Positions 9,210-18,105 of a stretch of DNA of 64,000 bases are shown here, piece by piece. How positions within the stretch are numbered: position 1 is the first letter of the stretch; each line of letters begins with the position of its first letter. Made by a program: the position numbers and the translations under genes. The stretch covers positions 868,001-932,000 of the forward strand of contig NZ_CP168151.1 of the NCBI RefSeq assembly GCF_026913205.2, read 5' to 3'. The notes under the pieces are model-generated. The model did no database searches and was not told the origin of the DNA. It saw only the letters and a program-made list of their open reading frames with translations. This stretch comes from Lentilactobacillus sp. SPB1-3 (lineage in GTDB: Bacteria; Bacillota; Bacilli; Lactobacillales; Lactobacillaceae).

Positions 9210-9587
9210 TTAATTATTTGAAGATTCTTTTTTAAGCAAATCTCTGATTTCTGAAAGTAAAATAGTTTGTTGATCAGGAGCATCGTCAGATTCTGGTTTG
9301 GGTTTACTAAACCGATTAATTAATTTGATGAGCAAGAATACTACGAAAGCAATAATTATGAAGTTGATGACTGAGTTTATGAATGCTCCATATTTAAATG
9401 TGGCTTGGCCAACTGTGACACTTAGATTGGATAGATCAAGCTTTCCTAAGAAGACTCCAATTAATGGATTAATCAGGTTGTCAGTAAGTGATGTAACAAT
9501 GGCAGTAAATGCACCACCAATAATTACCCCAACAGCAAGATCCACAACGTTGCCACGACTAATAAAGTCTTTAAATTCTTTTAACAT
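9210..9587 (-). CDS. mscL: Large-conductance mechanosensitive channel MscL
   Basis: A 125-residue inner-membrane channel that opens under membrane tension on osmotic downshock. The N-terminal [23 protein letters not shown] segment is the canonical amphipathic helix plus first transmembrane helix; the second helix is [17 protein letters not shown], followed by a charged cytoplasmic helix. Length is the family norm. Frames upstream of 9587 stay open to 9671 but the AGGAAGGA ribosome site and family alignment favour the ATG at 9587. Confidence 0.96.
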   Translation of the reverse strand: MLKEFKDFISRGNVVDLAVGVIIGGAFTAIVTSLTDNLINPLIGVFLGKLDLSNLSVTVGQATFKYGAFINSVINFIIIAFVVFLLIKLINRFSKPKPESDDAPDQQTILLSEIRDLLKKESSNN

Positions 9588-9736
9588 TAGTGAATGTTCC
9601 TTCCTTTCATTGTTATAATTAGTATCATTATACAGAACGGATAAAGTTGGTCCCAATTTAAAAACTATCATATCAACGAGACTACTTCAAACGTGTGCTA
9701 AAATTAAGCCAAACCATGATGGGAATAGGATTAATT

Positions 9737-9931
9737 ATGAAATATATTTATTTAACAGCTGCAATTATAATTACTGGATTGATGGTATTGGCCATTACCA
9801 TGATTTCAATAACATTCTTTGGTGATCCTGCTAAGATGGTCTTGTTTTTGGTGTTGACCGTCATTATTTATCAAGTGCTATTTACACCAGTAGTGGTTTT
9901 GTATTTAAGAAAGAAGCGATCTAAGTCATAA
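9737..9931 (+). CDS. Small two-helix membrane protein
   Basis: A 64-residue protein with two hydrophobic segments (about residues 3-25 and 31-56) and a basic tail RKKRSKS. I do not recognise a family. The ATG at 9737 is preferred over the in-frame ATGs at 9695 and 9716 because a weak AGGA site precedes it and the protein then starts with a positively charged membrane segment. The sedolisin gene starts within a few bases of its stop, so it may be cotranscribed with the protease. Confidence 0.6.
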   Translation: MKYIYLTAAIIITGLMVLAITMISITFFGDPAKMVLFLVLTVIIYQVLFTPVVVLYLRKKRSKS

Positions 9932-9934
9932 ACT

Positions 9935-11788
9935 TTGGGGGTGAACAAGATCATTAAAATAACGAATTCAAAAGCAAAGATGATCGCAGCTTTGACTGTT
10001 TTGACTGTGGCAGTGGTTTGTCAGTTACAGTTTACGATCAACGTATCAGCGGCTACTAAAAGTAATCCCGAGACCGTCAGTGTGGTTTTAAAACCTCGGA
10101 GTCAAGGAAAACTTTCACAATTGGTTTACGCTACTGGCAATCCAAATTCTAAGCAATACCATAATTACATAGAACCAAGAGAATTTGCGAACAGATTTGG
10201 TGCCAAGAAGACGACTGTTAAACAAGTGCAAAATTACTTTAAAAAACATCATTTGGAAGTAAAGGTTCAGTCAGGCAACACGGTACTTTTGGTTACCGGT
10301 TCTAAACAAAATTTGGCCAAAGCCTTTCATGTTACTTTAGTTAAGTCTTGGAACGATGGGGCTACTTATCGAAGAATGATTGGAACCCCAAAATTATCAA
10401 GGAAATTAACACCAAAAATGCTAATGGTGAGCGGTTTATCAAGATACTATGCTGTGAGTGCCCGAGCTACTCAACAACAACCCTCCTCAATGCATGTTCG
10501 GGCAAAGAGCACTCATGCTGACGATGGCTACGAACCTAATAAATTCGTTCGGCACTATGGAGTTCAATCACTTTATAACAATGGTAATACTGGTCGCAGC
10601 AAAACAATTGGTATTATTTCGTTTGCTAATTATCACTATGCTGATGCTTACCACTTTTGGAATTCGATTGGTCTAAATGTCAAACAAAATCGATTAAGTG
10701 TTAAACGTGCTAATGGAACTAAAGATAACTGGGCCAACGCCGAAGAGACGACGATGGATGTCGAGCAGGCTGGGGCAATCGCACCGGACGCATATATTAG
10801 AACATATATTGGTGAACCAGATGTAACTGGCATGATAACTTCTCTTTCAAATGCAGTCGGTGAGAATCGTGCTAGCGTTCTATCGATCAGTTGGGGGCAA
10901 AGTGAGGCCACATTATCTAATGAAATTAAGCTAGGCATCACGCCCGCAAAATATAATACGGCACTGAATATCTTATTTGAACAGGCTGCTGTTCAAGGAA
11001 TCAGTGTGTTGACTGCTAGCGGTGACAATGGGGCTTATGACGGAGTGTTAGAAGGCAATCAGAGTGGGTTGTCTGTTGATTTTCCATCGAGCTCACCTTA
11101 TGTAACAGCCGTGGGTGGCACAACCTTGCCCAGTCACCAATGGATCGACCATAATCGAGTGACCACCAAGAAGGAACGTGCTTGGGGTTCGGATGTCGTT
11201 AATCCCACGAGTAACGTTCAGATTCCGTATAAAAACATTTCCAAATTGACGAAGTACTTTGCAGGTGGTGGTGGCGGTTTTAGTAAGTTCAACAAAACAC
11301 CTAAATATCAATTAGGCGTCAGTGGTGTAAATACTTTTGAAGCTATTAAGGCATGGTCCTTTAAGGATAATCGGGTTGTCAGAATTTTTAATGACCCAGA
11401 AGTATCTGGCAAGGAAACGGGTCGAAATTTACCTGATATTTCTGCAAATGCTGATCCAGTTACTGGCTACAGTATGTATGTTTCTGGATCAAAAGATGGG
11501 TCTGATGGTTCTTGGTATGTAGTAGGGGGGACTAGTTTAGTTGCTCCACAAATGGCAGGTAGTTTGCTATTAGTTGGTGATGACGTTGGTAATAGATTAG
11601 GATTTATTAATCCTTTAATGTATCGATTAGCAAGATTAACTGACTCTCCATTTACAACACTAGACAGTGCTAAAGATAATAATAATTTATATTACACTGG
11701 CCAACCAGGTAAACTTTATAATCAAGCAACCGGCTTGGGAACAGTTAATTTTGGCAAATTATCACAAGCTATCAAAGATAAAAAATAG
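9935..11788 (+). CDS. Secreted S53 family peptidase (sedolisin/kumamolisin-like)
   Basis: A 617-residue serine-carboxyl protease precursor. A signal peptide with a hydrophobic core ends about SAA near residue 40. A Pro-kumamolisin activation domain covers about 45-190, containing the NPNSKQYHNYI segment. The catalytic domain holds the Glu271-x-x-x-Asp275 pair in AEETTMDVE, the oxyanion Asp364 in SGDNGAYDG and the nucleophile Ser534 in GGTSLVAP. The C-terminal ATGLGTVNFGKL resembles the calcium-site end. All catalytic residues are intact. The start is unsure: TTG at 9935 and GTG at 9941 lie in or beside the GGGGGTGA that would act as ribosome site. The protein is probably exported and active at acidic pH, as known for the family. 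Confidence 0.93.
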   Translation: MGVNKIIKITNSKAKMIAALTVLTVAVVCQLQFTINVSAATKSNPETVSVVLKPRSQGKLSQLVYATGNPNSKQYHNYIEPREFANRFGAKKTTVKQVQNYFKKHHLEVKVQSGNTVLLVTGSKQNLAKAFHVTLVKSWNDGATYRRMIGTPKLSRKLTPKMLMVSGLSRYYAVSARATQQQPSSMHVRAKSTHADDGYEPNKFVRHYGVQSLYNNGNTGRSKTIGIISFANYHYADAYHFWNSIGLNVKQNRLSVKRANGTKDNWANAEETTMDVEQAGAIAPDAYIRTYIGEPDVTGMITSLSNAVGENRASVLSISWGQSEATLSNEIKLGITPAKYNTALNILFEQAAVQGISVLTASGDNGAYDGVLEGNQSGLSVDFPSSSPYVTAVGGTTLPSHQWIDHNRVTTKKERAWGSDVVNPTSNVQIPYKNISKLTKYFAGGGGGFSKFNKTPKYQLGVSGVNTFEAIKAWSFKDNRVVRIFNDPEVSGKETGRNLPDISANADPVTGYSMYVSGSKDGSDGSWYVVGGTSLVAPQMAGSLLLVGDDVGNRLGFINPLMYRLARLTDSPFTTLDSAKDNNNLYYTGQPGKLYNQATGLGTVNFGKLSQAIKDKK

Positions 11789-11800
11789 TGGAGGCAGCGC

Positions 11801-12508
11801 ATGAATGAACAGAGATCAAAATTAGGCCCTGGAGATTTTTTTGAACGAATTGGTATTCTAATTTTCTTAGTTATTTTAGTTTTATCAGTACAAATTCCAT
11901 TGGGAGTGATTGCTAGAACTCGACAAATTAAGACTGCAACGATTTTATTGGGAATTGCCTACTTGGCGATTTTTATAGTAGTAATTTTGATTGCGAGATT
12001 CTTCTATCGCAGATACGGAAAGGTCACTCCCAAGCCATTCACATGGGCTGACTTACGATTAGTATTAATCGGTTTTGTCGTGATGCTGGCTGCTGAAGTG
12101 ATCTTAGGTATGGTTAATCAACAGGTGTACGGTGTGCAACAAACGTCAAATAATGAAGTGATCGCTCAGTTGCTAAGTTCAAATCGACTAACTTTGGTAT
12201 TGTTGATGATTTCATCAGTATGCCTATCACCGATTCTAGAAGAATTAGTTTTTAGAGGATTTTTGATCAGCTCATTTTTTGATGCTAGTTCACGAGTGTG
12301 GCCCGTGGTTGTTAGTGCAGTTTTGTTTGCCATTCCTCATATGGAAGATTTAAACATCATTAGCTTTTTAACTTATGCCTCAATGGGAGCTGTGTTAGCA
12401 TACCTGTACAATCACACTAAAAATATCAAAGTTTCGATTGCGCTTCATTTTTTGAATAATTTATACGCCATGCTTGGGATGGTCACCTTGTTACTCACCC
12501 AGCATTAA
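11801..12508 (+). CDS. CPBP family intramembrane glutamic endopeptidase
   Basis: A 235-residue polytopic protein with about six to seven membrane helices. The three CAAX-protease/bacteriocin-processing (CPBP, ABI) motifs are present: EELVFRG near 147, FAIPH near 178 and HFLNN near 219, which supply the Glu, His and Asn needed for catalysis. In lactobacilli such proteins serve in bacteriocin self-immunity or unknown membrane proteolysis. It follows the S53 gene by 12 bases with a GGAGGCAGC ribosome site, so the two are one transcript; a functional link to processing of secreted proteins is inference. Confidence 0.9.
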   Translation: MNEQRSKLGPGDFFERIGILIFLVILVLSVQIPLGVIARTRQIKTATILLGIAYLAIFIVVILIARFFYRRYGKVTPKPFTWADLRLVLIGFVVMLAAEVILGMVNQQVYGVQQTSNNEVIAQLLSSNRLTLVLLMISSVCLSPILEELVFRGFLISSFFDASSRVWPVVVSAVLFAIPHMEDLNIISFLTYASMGAVLAYLYNHTKNIKVSIALHFLNNLYAMLGMVTLLLTQH

Positions 12509-12523
12509 TATTGCAATCATTTC

Positions 12524-12562
12524 GCACCAGTAAACCATTGTCAGGTTTGCTGGTGCTTTTTA
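12524..12562 (+). terminator. Terminator after protease operon
   Basis: GCACCAGTAAACC pairs with GGTTTGCTGGTGC and is followed by TTTTTA. Confidence 0.9.
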
Positions 12563-12627
12563 GTTTGACTAGTAATTTGGTTTCAGGCATTATTTAAATA
12601 ATTAAAAATGAATTGGATGATGATGAG

Positions 12628-13737
12628 ATGGGACTAACAAAAGCATTATTTAATGATTTATCTGAAGGTGTCAAAGGGTCTAAAAACTTAATCACGGATG
12701 TGCCGGGAGTTCAAGTTGGCCACGTCACGGTCGACGATGATAAAGTACATTCAGGAGTCACTGCAGTTATTCCAGCTAATGGAAATTTGTTTCGGAATAA
12801 GTTACCAGCAGGAGTCTGTGTGTTAAACGGTTTTGGTAAAAGCGTCGGCCTGGTTCAAATTGAAGAATTAGGTACTTTGGAAACACCAATTGTATTAACC
12901 AATACGTTTTCTGTCGGGACTGCCGTGAATGCGTTGACTAAGAAAATGCTGGCTGAAAATCCAGAAATTGGTGATACAACCAGTACTGTTAATCCGGTAG
13001 TTGCAGAATGTAATGACGGTGATGTTTCAGACATTCGCGCAATGAAAATTTCAGAAGATGACGTTAATCAAGCGTTTGCTAATGTTAGTCAAGATTTTGA
13101 AGAAGGGGCAGTTGGTGCTGGCCGGGGGATGATGTGCTACGACCTTAAGGGTGGAATCGGTTCGTCATCTAGAGTAGTTAGTGTTGATGATGAACATCAA
13201 TATACTGTTGGCACACTGACCATGACCAATTACGGGTACTTACAAGATTTCATTGTGAACGGTTTGCCAATTGGTAAACCGTTGTCTGAGATGATCAAAG
13301 CTGACAAAAACAAAGAAGAAAAGGGCTCGATCATTACCGTGATTGCCACGGATGCACCACTTGATGCTCGCCAATTAAAGCGACTTGCTAAACGGGCCAC
13401 GGTTGGTATTAATAGATCGGGTGGCTATATTGGCAATGGTAGTGGAGAAATCGTATTTGCGTTTTCGACACAGAATCGAGTCGCTCATTTTGCTGACTCG
13501 GATTTTGATACAATTACCAGATTTAATGATAACCATATCGACAAATTTTTCAGAGCAGTAGCTGCTAGTGTTGACGAGTCTATTTTGAGTTCAATGGTTC
13601 ATGCTGATTCCGTAATTGACCGCAAAAATCGTCATCGTTTAGGATTGATTGATGCCTGTCTGAAGCTACAGAACCAAGACACAAAATATTCAGGATTGGT
13701 TGAAGAGACTTTGAATTTTTTAGGAGTGAAGCAGTAA
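12628..13737 (+). CDS. P1 family peptidase (DmpA-type aminopeptidase)
   Basis: A roughly 369-residue N-terminal nucleophile hydrolase of the DmpA/BapA family, which self-cleaves at a Gly-Ser bond. The cleavage and catalytic site is the GSIITVIATDAPL segment with the Ser codon at 13327-13329. The beginning ITDVPGVQVGHVTV and the central AGRGMMCYDLKGGIGSSSR are also typical. Members remove N-terminal D- or L-residues or beta-amino acids. No signal peptide, so cytoplasmic. ATG 12628 is preferred to TTG 12613 (five residues earlier), though no strong ribosome site marks either. It overlaps the next gene by one base (TAATG). Confidence 0.9.
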   Translation: MGLTKALFNDLSEGVKGSKNLITDVPGVQVGHVTVDDDKVHSGVTAVIPANGNLFRNKLPAGVCVLNGFGKSVGLVQIEELGTLETPIVLTNTFSVGTAVNALTKKMLAENPEIGDTTSTVNPVVAECNDGDVSDIRAMKISEDDVNQAFANVSQDFEEGAVGAGRGMMCYDLKGGIGSSSRVVSVDDEHQYTVGTLTMTNYGYLQDFIVNGLPIGKPLSEMIKADKNKEEKGSIITVIATDAPLDARQLKRLAKRATVGINRSGGYIGNGSGEIVFAFSTQNRVAHFADSDFDTITRFNDNHIDKFFRAVAASVDESILSSMVHADSVIDRKNRHRLGLIDACLKLQNQDTKYSGLVEETLNFLGVKQ

Positions 13738-14282
13738 TGGATATTTTATTTGATGCTCCCAACATTGATCAAAATGCTTGGGGAGCAATTAACGGTTGCG
13801 AAGCGGCTAGTCTTTTAGAAGGTTTGCACTATCAAAATAAATTAACTGAAGTCAATTATGGTGAATTTTTAAAAATGATGCCTATCGATCAATCTGGAAA
13901 CCCATATCGGGGTTTTGGTGGCTCACCTTATCGCAACCAATCAGGCAAATTTGAAGCGATTTTCGTGAAACCTTTAAGTGATTGGGCAGCTCAATACACA
14001 ACTTTTCGTGATATAAGTGACTTAGGAATTGAAGCTATTTATGATTCGATTCGTAAAGGTGAACCGGTGGTTGCTTATGTTACAGTTCATTTTGAAGAAC
14101 CGGAGATTCAAAGATATCCTTTTGGTGATGTCGCAATTAATAATCATGCAGTTTTAGTGGATGGATTGACTGATTCTCAAGTGCACGTGAGCGATCCAAT
14201 TGATGGTAGTTATTTCCTTGATAAAGAAAAGTTTGCACATATTCAACAAAGTCGGAAAATGGCATTATCTCTCTTAAAATGA
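13737..14282 (+). CDS. C39-like cysteine peptidase domain protein, cytoplasmic
   Basis: A 181-residue protein with the layout of the Peptidase_C39_2 papain-like family: a Cys in NGCEAAS near residue 21, a His in NNHAVLVDG near 136, and an Asp in VSDPIDG near 152 that could complete a triad. Relatives are usually secreted or cell-wall proteins with signal peptides; this one has none and starts directly at the domain, so it should act inside the cell. It is translationally coupled (TAATG) to the P1 peptidase and lies upstream of an oligopeptide-binding protein and two murein-peptide enzymes, suggesting peptide degradation. Exact substrate unknown. Confidence 0.75.
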   Translation: MDILFDAPNIDQNAWGAINGCEAASLLEGLHYQNKLTEVNYGEFLKMMPIDQSGNPYRGFGGSPYRNQSGKFEAIFVKPLSDWAAQYTTFRDISDLGIEAIYDSIRKGEPVVAYVTVHFEEPEIQRYPFGDVAINNHAVLVDGLTDSQVHVSDPIDGSYFLDKEKFAHIQQSRKMALSLLK

Positions 14283-14378
14283 AAAAATAATTAAAAAACG
14301 CAATGCATAATTCTCATTTTTATGATAAATTAAACTATAATCTTATTTTTAAATCAAAATTCGGGGGAGTGAATTTTT

Positions 14379-16004
14379 ATGGGCTTATCTCATAAGGTAG
14401 CGGTAGCATCCATTTTTGCAACAACGGCATTAATACTAGTTGGTTGTGGTAAATCAGATAATAGTTCTCAAAAACAAACGATTACCACGTCGACAGATAC
14501 TGAATTATCAACAGTTGATTTGTCAAAGACAACTTCTGTTTCAGCATTCAATGTTCTAAATAACGTTGATGAAGGATTATTTCGGTTAGGTAAAAACAGT
14601 AAAGTCGAACCTGGTATCGCAACTGATACTAAAGTTTTTAATAATGGTAAAACCTATACTTTCAATCTAAGAAAAAATGCTAAGTGGAGCAATGGAGATC
14701 CGGTAACAGCACAAGATTTTGTTTATTCTTGGCGCAGAACTTTAAACCCTAAAACCGCTTCTCAATATGGATACCTATTCTCCGGAATTAAGAATGCAGA
14801 TAAGATTCAAAATAAAAAGGTTGCACCTAACACTTTAGGTGTTAAAGCGGTAGGCAAATATAAACTAGTCGTTAACTTAGAACAAAAAATTCCATATTTC
14901 AAACTCTTGTTAGGTTTTCCGGTGTTCTTCCCACAAGATTCAAAAGCGGTCGATAAGTATGGTAGTCGATACGGAACTACTGCCAAAGAAATGGTTTACA
15001 ACGGACCATTTACTTTGACTGGTTGGAACGGAACAAACTTGAACTGGACTTTGAAGAAAAATCCTAATTATTGGGACAAGAAGAATGTTAAGTTAGACGA
15101 TATTAAATTTAATGTGGTTAAGGATCCATCAACTAGCTTGAATTTATATGATCAAAAGAAACTTGATATGGCCCAATTATCAGCTACCCAAGCAAAACAA
15201 ATGGGCAATAACAAAAATATGGTTTCTCGTAAGCAGTCATCTTCGTACTACATTGCGTTTAACCAAAAAATCAAGGCCTTTAAAAACCAGAAAATCAGAC
15301 AAGCAATCTCTATGTCAATTAACCGCTCAACTTTAGCTAATAAGGTTATTGCGGGAGGGGCAGTTGAAACAGATAATTTTGTTTCCAAAGGATTAGCTTA
15401 TTCACCAAAGAACGGCAGTGATTTCACTTCTGACACCACTGCACCTGCTTCAATGAAGTACAATCCTACTGAAGCTAAGAAATTAATGACCGAAGGATTA
15501 CGCGAAGTTGGTCAAAAACAATTGAAGTTCACTTTATTGAACGTTGATACGTATGATCAAAAACAATTGAGTGAATATCTACAAAGTGCGATTGAGAAAA
15601 CTTTGCCACAGGTTAAAGTTTCATTGAATAACATTCCTGGCCAAACTGTTTTGAGTCGTCAAGCTGATCAAAACTTCCAAGTCACAGTTGCTAATTGGTT
15701 CGCTGATTTTTCAGATCCAGTTACCTTCTTAAATATTTTAACTTCAAAGAACCCAAGTAACATTTCTAAGTGGTCTAATAGTGCTTATGATGCGTTACTA
15801 AATAAGACTAACGGTGTGAATGGAAATAATCCCGAAGCTAGATGGCAAGATATGATTGATGCACAAAACTTGGCACTGCAGAAGCAAGCCATTGTTCCGC
15901 TATATCAATCTGGAGAAAAATGGTTGGTTAACAGTAAAGTCAAGGAAATCATCTATAATACAGCTGGTGCCAATTACAACTATAAAGAAGCATACGTTAA
16001 ATAG
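14379..16004 (+). CDS. Oligopeptide ABC transporter substrate-binding lipoprotein
   Basis: A 541-residue OppA/MppA-type (SBP family 5) lipoprotein. The N terminus is a short signal peptide ending in the lipobox LVGCGKS; the acylated Cys is residue 23. The body contains the family signature YTFNLRKNAKWSNGDPVTAQDFVYSWRR and the PNYWDKKNVKLDDIKFNVV segment. No permease or ATPase genes are adjacent, so it must use a transporter encoded elsewhere. It sits in front of the Ala-Glu epimerase gene (nine-base gap), which argues for capture of murein peptides such as L-Ala-gamma-D-Glu-L-Lys. This ligand is inference. A GGGGGAG ribosome site precedes the ATG. Confidence 0.9.
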   Translation: MGLSHKVAVASIFATTALILVGCGKSDNSSQKQTITTSTDTELSTVDLSKTTSVSAFNVLNNVDEGLFRLGKNSKVEPGIATDTKVFNNGKTYTFNLRKNAKWSNGDPVTAQDFVYSWRRTLNPKTASQYGYLFSGIKNADKIQNKKVAPNTLGVKAVGKYKLVVNLEQKIPYFKLLLGFPVFFPQDSKAVDKYGSRYGTTAKEMVYNGPFTLTGWNGTNLNWTLKKNPNYWDKKNVKLDDIKFNVVKDPSTSLNLYDQKKLDMAQLSATQAKQMGNNKNMVSRKQSSSYYIAFNQKIKAFKNQKIRQAISMSINRSTLANKVIAGGAVETDNFVSKGLAYSPKNGSDFTSDTTAPASMKYNPTEAKKLMTEGLREVGQKQLKFTLLNVDTYDQKQLSEYLQSAIEKTLPQVKVSLNNIPGQTVLSRQADQNFQVTVANWFADFSDPVTFLNILTSKNPSNISKWSNSAYDALLNKTNGVNGNNPEARWQDMIDAQNLALQKQAIVPLYQSGEKWLVNSKVKEIIYNTAGANYNYKEAYVK

Positions 16005-16013
16005 GAGGCAGTT

Positions 16014-17084
16014 TTGAGTACAGTAATTAAAAGTATTAAAACTCAAGTTGTAGATGTGCCACTAAAACAACCATTTGTGACTGCTTTAAGAACGGTCACC
16101 ACGGCTGAAACTGTAATCGTAGAGGTACAAGATTCAGATGGCAAAATCGGTTATGGAGAAGCTGCGCCAACAGCCGTCATAACCGGTGATACTACTAAAA
16201 GTATTGTGTCGGCCATCGAGGATTTTATTAGCCCCAAAATAATCGGGATGCCATTGGATAAACCTGATTTAATTAAAGAAACAATCGACGATGTGTTGGA
16301 ACATAATTCAAGTCCAAAGGCTGCCGTGAATATTGCAGTCAATGACCTGATCGCACAAGGGTATGGTGTCCCACTGTACGTTCTACTGGGTGGCACGAGC
16401 AATGAAGTGGTTACTGATTATACCGTTAGTGTCGGTAGTACTGATGACATGATCAATCAATCTCAGCAATACGTGGCAGCTGGGTTTGATACCTTGAAAA
16501 TCAAGGTTGGAGCGGATGATGAGCTAACGGATCTGAAAAAGGTCACGGCAATCAGAAAAGCAGTGGGTTCTGATGTGAAGATTCGGTTAGATGCTAATCA
16601 AGGATGGCATGCCAAGCAAGCAGTGGTCGCGATTAATCGAATGGAAGATGCAGGTTTAAACATTGAACTAGTAGAACAACCGGTAAAATCCTCAGACTTT
16701 GAAGGTATGAAATATGTCACGGAGCATGTGGATACTATGATCATGGCTGACGAAAGTATTTTTTCAGTTGAAGATGCTTTAAGGCTGATTTCAATGCGTG
16801 GATGTGATTTGATCAACTTAAAATTGATGAAGGCTGGCGGAATTGATAATGCTTTAAAAATCAATACATTAGCCGAAGCAGCCGGCATTAACTGTATGGT
16901 TGGTAGCATGATTGAATCTTCTGTATCAGTGTCAGCTGCTGCTCATTTGGCAGCGGCTAAGCGAAACATTAAGTACGTGGATTTAGATGCCGCACTAATG
17001 TTTTCAAAAAATCCAGTCTCTGGTGGTTATGTGAGTGACCAAAATAGAATAGAGTTGTTAAACAAACCTGGATTGGGATTTTAA
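16014..17084 (+). CDS. ykfB: L-Ala-D/L-Glu (dipeptide) epimerase
   Basis: An enolase-superfamily enzyme (356 residues) that converts the murein dipeptide L-Ala-D-Glu to L-Ala-L-Glu so that ordinary dipeptidases can use it. The catalytic bases are the Lys162-x-Lys164 pair in TLKIKVG and a Lys near 270 in LKLMKAGG. Metal ligands are Asp193 in DANQGW, Glu221 in VEQPV and Asp246 in ADES. This set matches YkfB/YcjG. The start is TTG with AGGAGG five bases upstream. It is transcribed with the OppA-like gene and is followed by a terminator. PepV upstream at 2043 could finish the degradation. Confidence 0.92.
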   Translation: MSTVIKSIKTQVVDVPLKQPFVTALRTVTTAETVIVEVQDSDGKIGYGEAAPTAVITGDTTKSIVSAIEDFISPKIIGMPLDKPDLIKETIDDVLEHNSSPKAAVNIAVNDLIAQGYGVPLYVLLGGTSNEVVTDYTVSVGSTDDMINQSQQYVAAGFDTLKIKVGADDELTDLKKVTAIRKAVGSDVKIRLDANQGWHAKQAVVAINRMEDAGLNIELVEQPVKSSDFEGMKYVTEHVDTMIMADESIFSVEDALRLISMRGCDLINLKLMKAGGIDNALKINTLAEAAGINCMVGSMIESSVSVSAAAHLAAAKRNIKYVDLDAALMFSKNPVSGGYVSDQNRIELLNKPGLGF

Positions 17085-17090
17085 ATGTGA

Positions 17091-17129
17091 AAAAGAGTGT
17101 CGATGATGTCATTTCAACACTCTTTTTTG
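17091..17129 (+). terminator. Terminator after epimerase gene
   Basis: AAAAGAGTGT pairs with ACACTCTTTT, with an inner TGA/TCA extension, followed by a T run. Confidence 0.88.
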
Positions 17130-17220
17130 TTGGTTTTTCGGTTGGCGATTGTCTGGAGGATAAACTCATGACAATTTAGTGGAAAGTGGTAATATATGAA
17201 GAAATAGGAGGGGTGACAGT

Positions 17221-18105
17221 ATGAAAACAATGAGAATTAACGTCCCTGTTGCAACGATTTGGACGTCAAAAGATTCGATTAGGCCAGTTGATAAGCTAGC
17301 TGTGGCAGGTAATACAAAGCAGTGGACGGACCAAATGACTGATCAAGAAACGATTGATTTGGGCGATAATGATCGGGTTGTCACTCAGGCGTTATTCAAT
17401 GATGAAGTTATTATTGATCGAAAAGAAAATGACTGGTTAAAAGTTGTGATACCGAGTCAAACTGATGATTCAGATAAACGTGGCTATCCTGGTTGGGTAC
17501 CCAGCGCATTAGTATCTGAAGTTGAGAGCAGTCCAGTTACTAGTCAGGTGAGAATTGCGACTAAGTTTGCTGATCTATATGATGAAAATAAGCAAAAAGT
17601 AATGGAATTGAGCCAGGGAACAGTCTTTGAGGAGACCAGCCGTGATGATGAATGGATCGGTGTGAATACACCCAAAGGCGCAGGATTCATCAAAGCTTCT
17701 GCGACTATGATTCCAGTTGATGCCGATAATTCAGGCCAAATCATGGTTGAGTTGGCTCAACAATTTATGGGATTACGCTACATTTGGAGTGGAATTTCGT
17801 CATATGGCTTTGACTGCTCAGGATTGGTATATAGTTTGCACCGAGTTCTCGGTATTTTGATACCAAGGGATGCTGATGATCAACATGCTAATGGCAATCC
17901 AATTTCACCAGAAAATGCTTTACCTGGTGACTTAGTATTCTTTGCTTATGATCACGGTAAGGGTTATGTCCATCACGTTGGTATGTACATTGGTAATGGT
18001 AAGATGATTGAATCAAGAACTTTAGGTAAGACAGTGGATATTGCTGAGTTGACTGAGCCTAAATTTGCTGAAGAATTTGCTGGATTCAGGAGATATTGGC
18101 ATTAA
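17221..18105 (+). CDS. ykfC: Gamma-D-glutamyl-L-diamino acid endopeptidase, NlpC/P60 with N-terminal SH3 domains
   Basis: A 294-residue enzyme with two SH3b-like domains (about 1-100 and 105-165) and a C-terminal NlpC/P60 domain holding Cys199 in FDCSGLVYS and His252 in VHHVGMYIG. There is no signal peptide, which matches YkfC/dipeptidyl-peptidase VI: these act in the cytoplasm on imported muropeptides with a free N-terminal L-Ala, cutting gamma-D-Glu from the diamino acid. Its product L-Ala-D-Glu is the substrate of the epimerase encoded just upstream. A strong GGAGGGG precedes the ATG. It overlaps the next gene by one base. Confidence 0.92.
   Translation: MKTMRINVPVATIWTSKDSIRPVDKLAVAGNTKQWTDQMTDQETIDLGDNDRVVTQALFNDEVIIDRKENDWLKVVIPSQTDDSDKRGYPGWVPSALVSEVESSPVTSQVRIATKFADLYDENKQKVMELSQGTVFEETSRDDEWIGVNTPKGAGFIKASATMIPVDADNSGQIMVELAQQFMGLRYIWSGISSYGFDCSGLVYSLHRVLGILIPRDADDQHANGNPISPENALPGDLVFFAYDHGKGYVHHVGMYIGNGKMIESRTLGKTVDIAELTEPKFAEEFAGFRRYWH

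Noticed and set aside
10648-10941. Minus-strand 97-codon ORF inside the S53 gene
   Set aside because: Antisense shadow of a clear protease coding region.
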